Position numbers and translations under genes: made by a program. A stretch of 12,783 bases of DNA from Thiothrix sp. (GTDB taxonomy: Bacteria; Pseudomonadota; Gammaproteobacteria; Thiotrichales; Thiotrichaceae). Below are positions 12,660 through 12,783 of the stretch, one piece after another. The DNA lies in assembly GCA_011375245.1 (NCBI GenBank), contig DRMA01000223.1:1-12783 (forward strand). The letters run 5' to 3'. Below the pieces are notes generated by a model. That model worked only from the letters and a program-made list of their open reading frames with translations. It did no database searches and had not been told where the DNA came from. How positions within the stretch are numbered: the first letter of the stretch is position 1; each line of letters starts with the position of its first letter.

Positions 12660-12783
12660 TTAAGTGGTTGTTTTTACGCTAGATAAAAGTAATCTAGCCC
12701 AGAACAACCCAACTGGTTGATTCCCTTCGCCAATGTTGTTAATGCTTTTTCGTCTTAGTACACCGACCTGTTGGGGTCTTTTA
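12660..12783 (-). CDS. C-terminal tail of an open frame entering from the right edge (tnpB-like by context)
   Basis: Forty codons are open from the window edge to a TAA at 12662-12660; the other two minus-strand frames close within 15 codons. The tail is basic and short (VGVLRRKSINNIGEGNQPVG, ending SSVKTTT). I cannot match it to a family. The assignment rests on context: the stop is followed at 18 bases by a GC-rich hairpin, and the coding tail itself folds strongly (12666-12709). This is how tnpB 3' ends look in IS200/IS605 elements, where the coding tail and the element's guide-RNA scaffold overlap. The zinc finger and RuvC residues that would prove tnpB lie outside the window. It could instead be an unrelated gene or a chance open frame. 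Confidence 0.35.
   Translation of the reverse strand, partial: KRPQQVGVLRRKSINNIGEGNQPVGLFWARLLLSSVKTTT
12666..12709 (-). ncRNA. Two-part stem-loop, candidate scaffold of a transposon-encoded guide RNA (omega/reRNA type)
   Basis: On the minus strand the outer arms GGTTGTT (12709-12703) and AACAACC (12672-12666) pair perfectly over 7 bp. After a small internal loop (4 and 5 bases), the inner arms GCTAGAT (12698-12692) and ATCTAGC (12684-12678) pair perfectly over 7 bp around a 7-base loop. Fourteen exact pairs in 44 bases within a putative coding tail is much more structure than ordinary coding sequence needs. It lies directly before the hairpin at 12642-12623. If the element is IS200/IS605-like, this would be part of the right-end RNA bound by TnpB, with the guide starting past the element's end near 12615. 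The structure is seen; the role is inferred. Confidence 0.35.

Noticed and set aside
12660..12720. Integron attC site
   Set aside because: The nested inverted repeats recall attC, but I do not find the GTTRRRY and RYYYAAC core sites in the right positions.
1..12783. CRISPR array, tRNA or rRNA genes
   Set aside because: No regularly spaced direct repeats, no tRNA T-loop/CCA patterns and no rRNA-like conserved stretches were seen in any intergenic region.

Overview
The window looks like a chromosomal segment of an AT-rich gammaproteobacterium. Evidence is a type IV pilus secretin, an RNase D with the usual gammaproteobacterial DEDDy plus HRDC architecture, a YebE/DUF533 protein, and a GlyGly-CTERM exoprotease whose tail implies rhombosortase and type II secretion. 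A Thiotrichales-like sulfur oxidiser would fit the low GC and a Gly/Asn-rich secreted protein that recalls sulfur-globule proteins, but that assignment is a guess. No rRNA, tRNA or CRISPR array was seen.

Layout. Positions 1-1702 hold the 3' part of pilQ, cut by the window start. Positions 1779-2270 encode a conserved-looking protein of unknown function with its own weak promoter. An AT-rich leader of about 360 bases follows, with a good sigma70-type promoter, a palindrome over its -10 box and an 8-bp hairpin. It leads into a 975-residue secreted reprolysin-like metallopeptidase (2632-5559), then a small outer-membrane beta-barrel protein (5773-6462).

Convergent to these, on the minus strand, is a two-gene operon (8454-6478). 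It encodes a lipoprotein that appears to combine a CsgG/HfaB-like export domain, a peptidoglycan-binding-like module and a DUF4384 module. Next to it is a translationally coupled small exported protein with two C-terminal cysteines. A roughly 450-base divergent region separates the operon from a DUF533 protein with three 29-residue N-terminal repeats (8908-9789). A DUF2628 membrane protein (10206-10619) then meets RNase D (11750-10605, minus) tail to tail, with a 15-base overlap. A bidirectional-looking terminator separates rnd from a Gly/Asn/Ala-rich exported protein (12366-11905, minus).

The right end (12623-12783) holds strong RNA-like secondary structure and the last 40 codons of an open frame entering from beyond the window. 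This arrangement resembles the right end of an IS200/IS605-type element, with a tnpB tail and its overlapping structured RNA.

The common theme is the cell envelope and surface: pilus secretin, exported protease, porin-like barrel, CsgG-like lipoprotein cassette and a repetitive secreted protein. The most interesting candidates are the CsgG/DUF4384 cassette with its coupled small exported partner, and the structured 3' end at the right edge.
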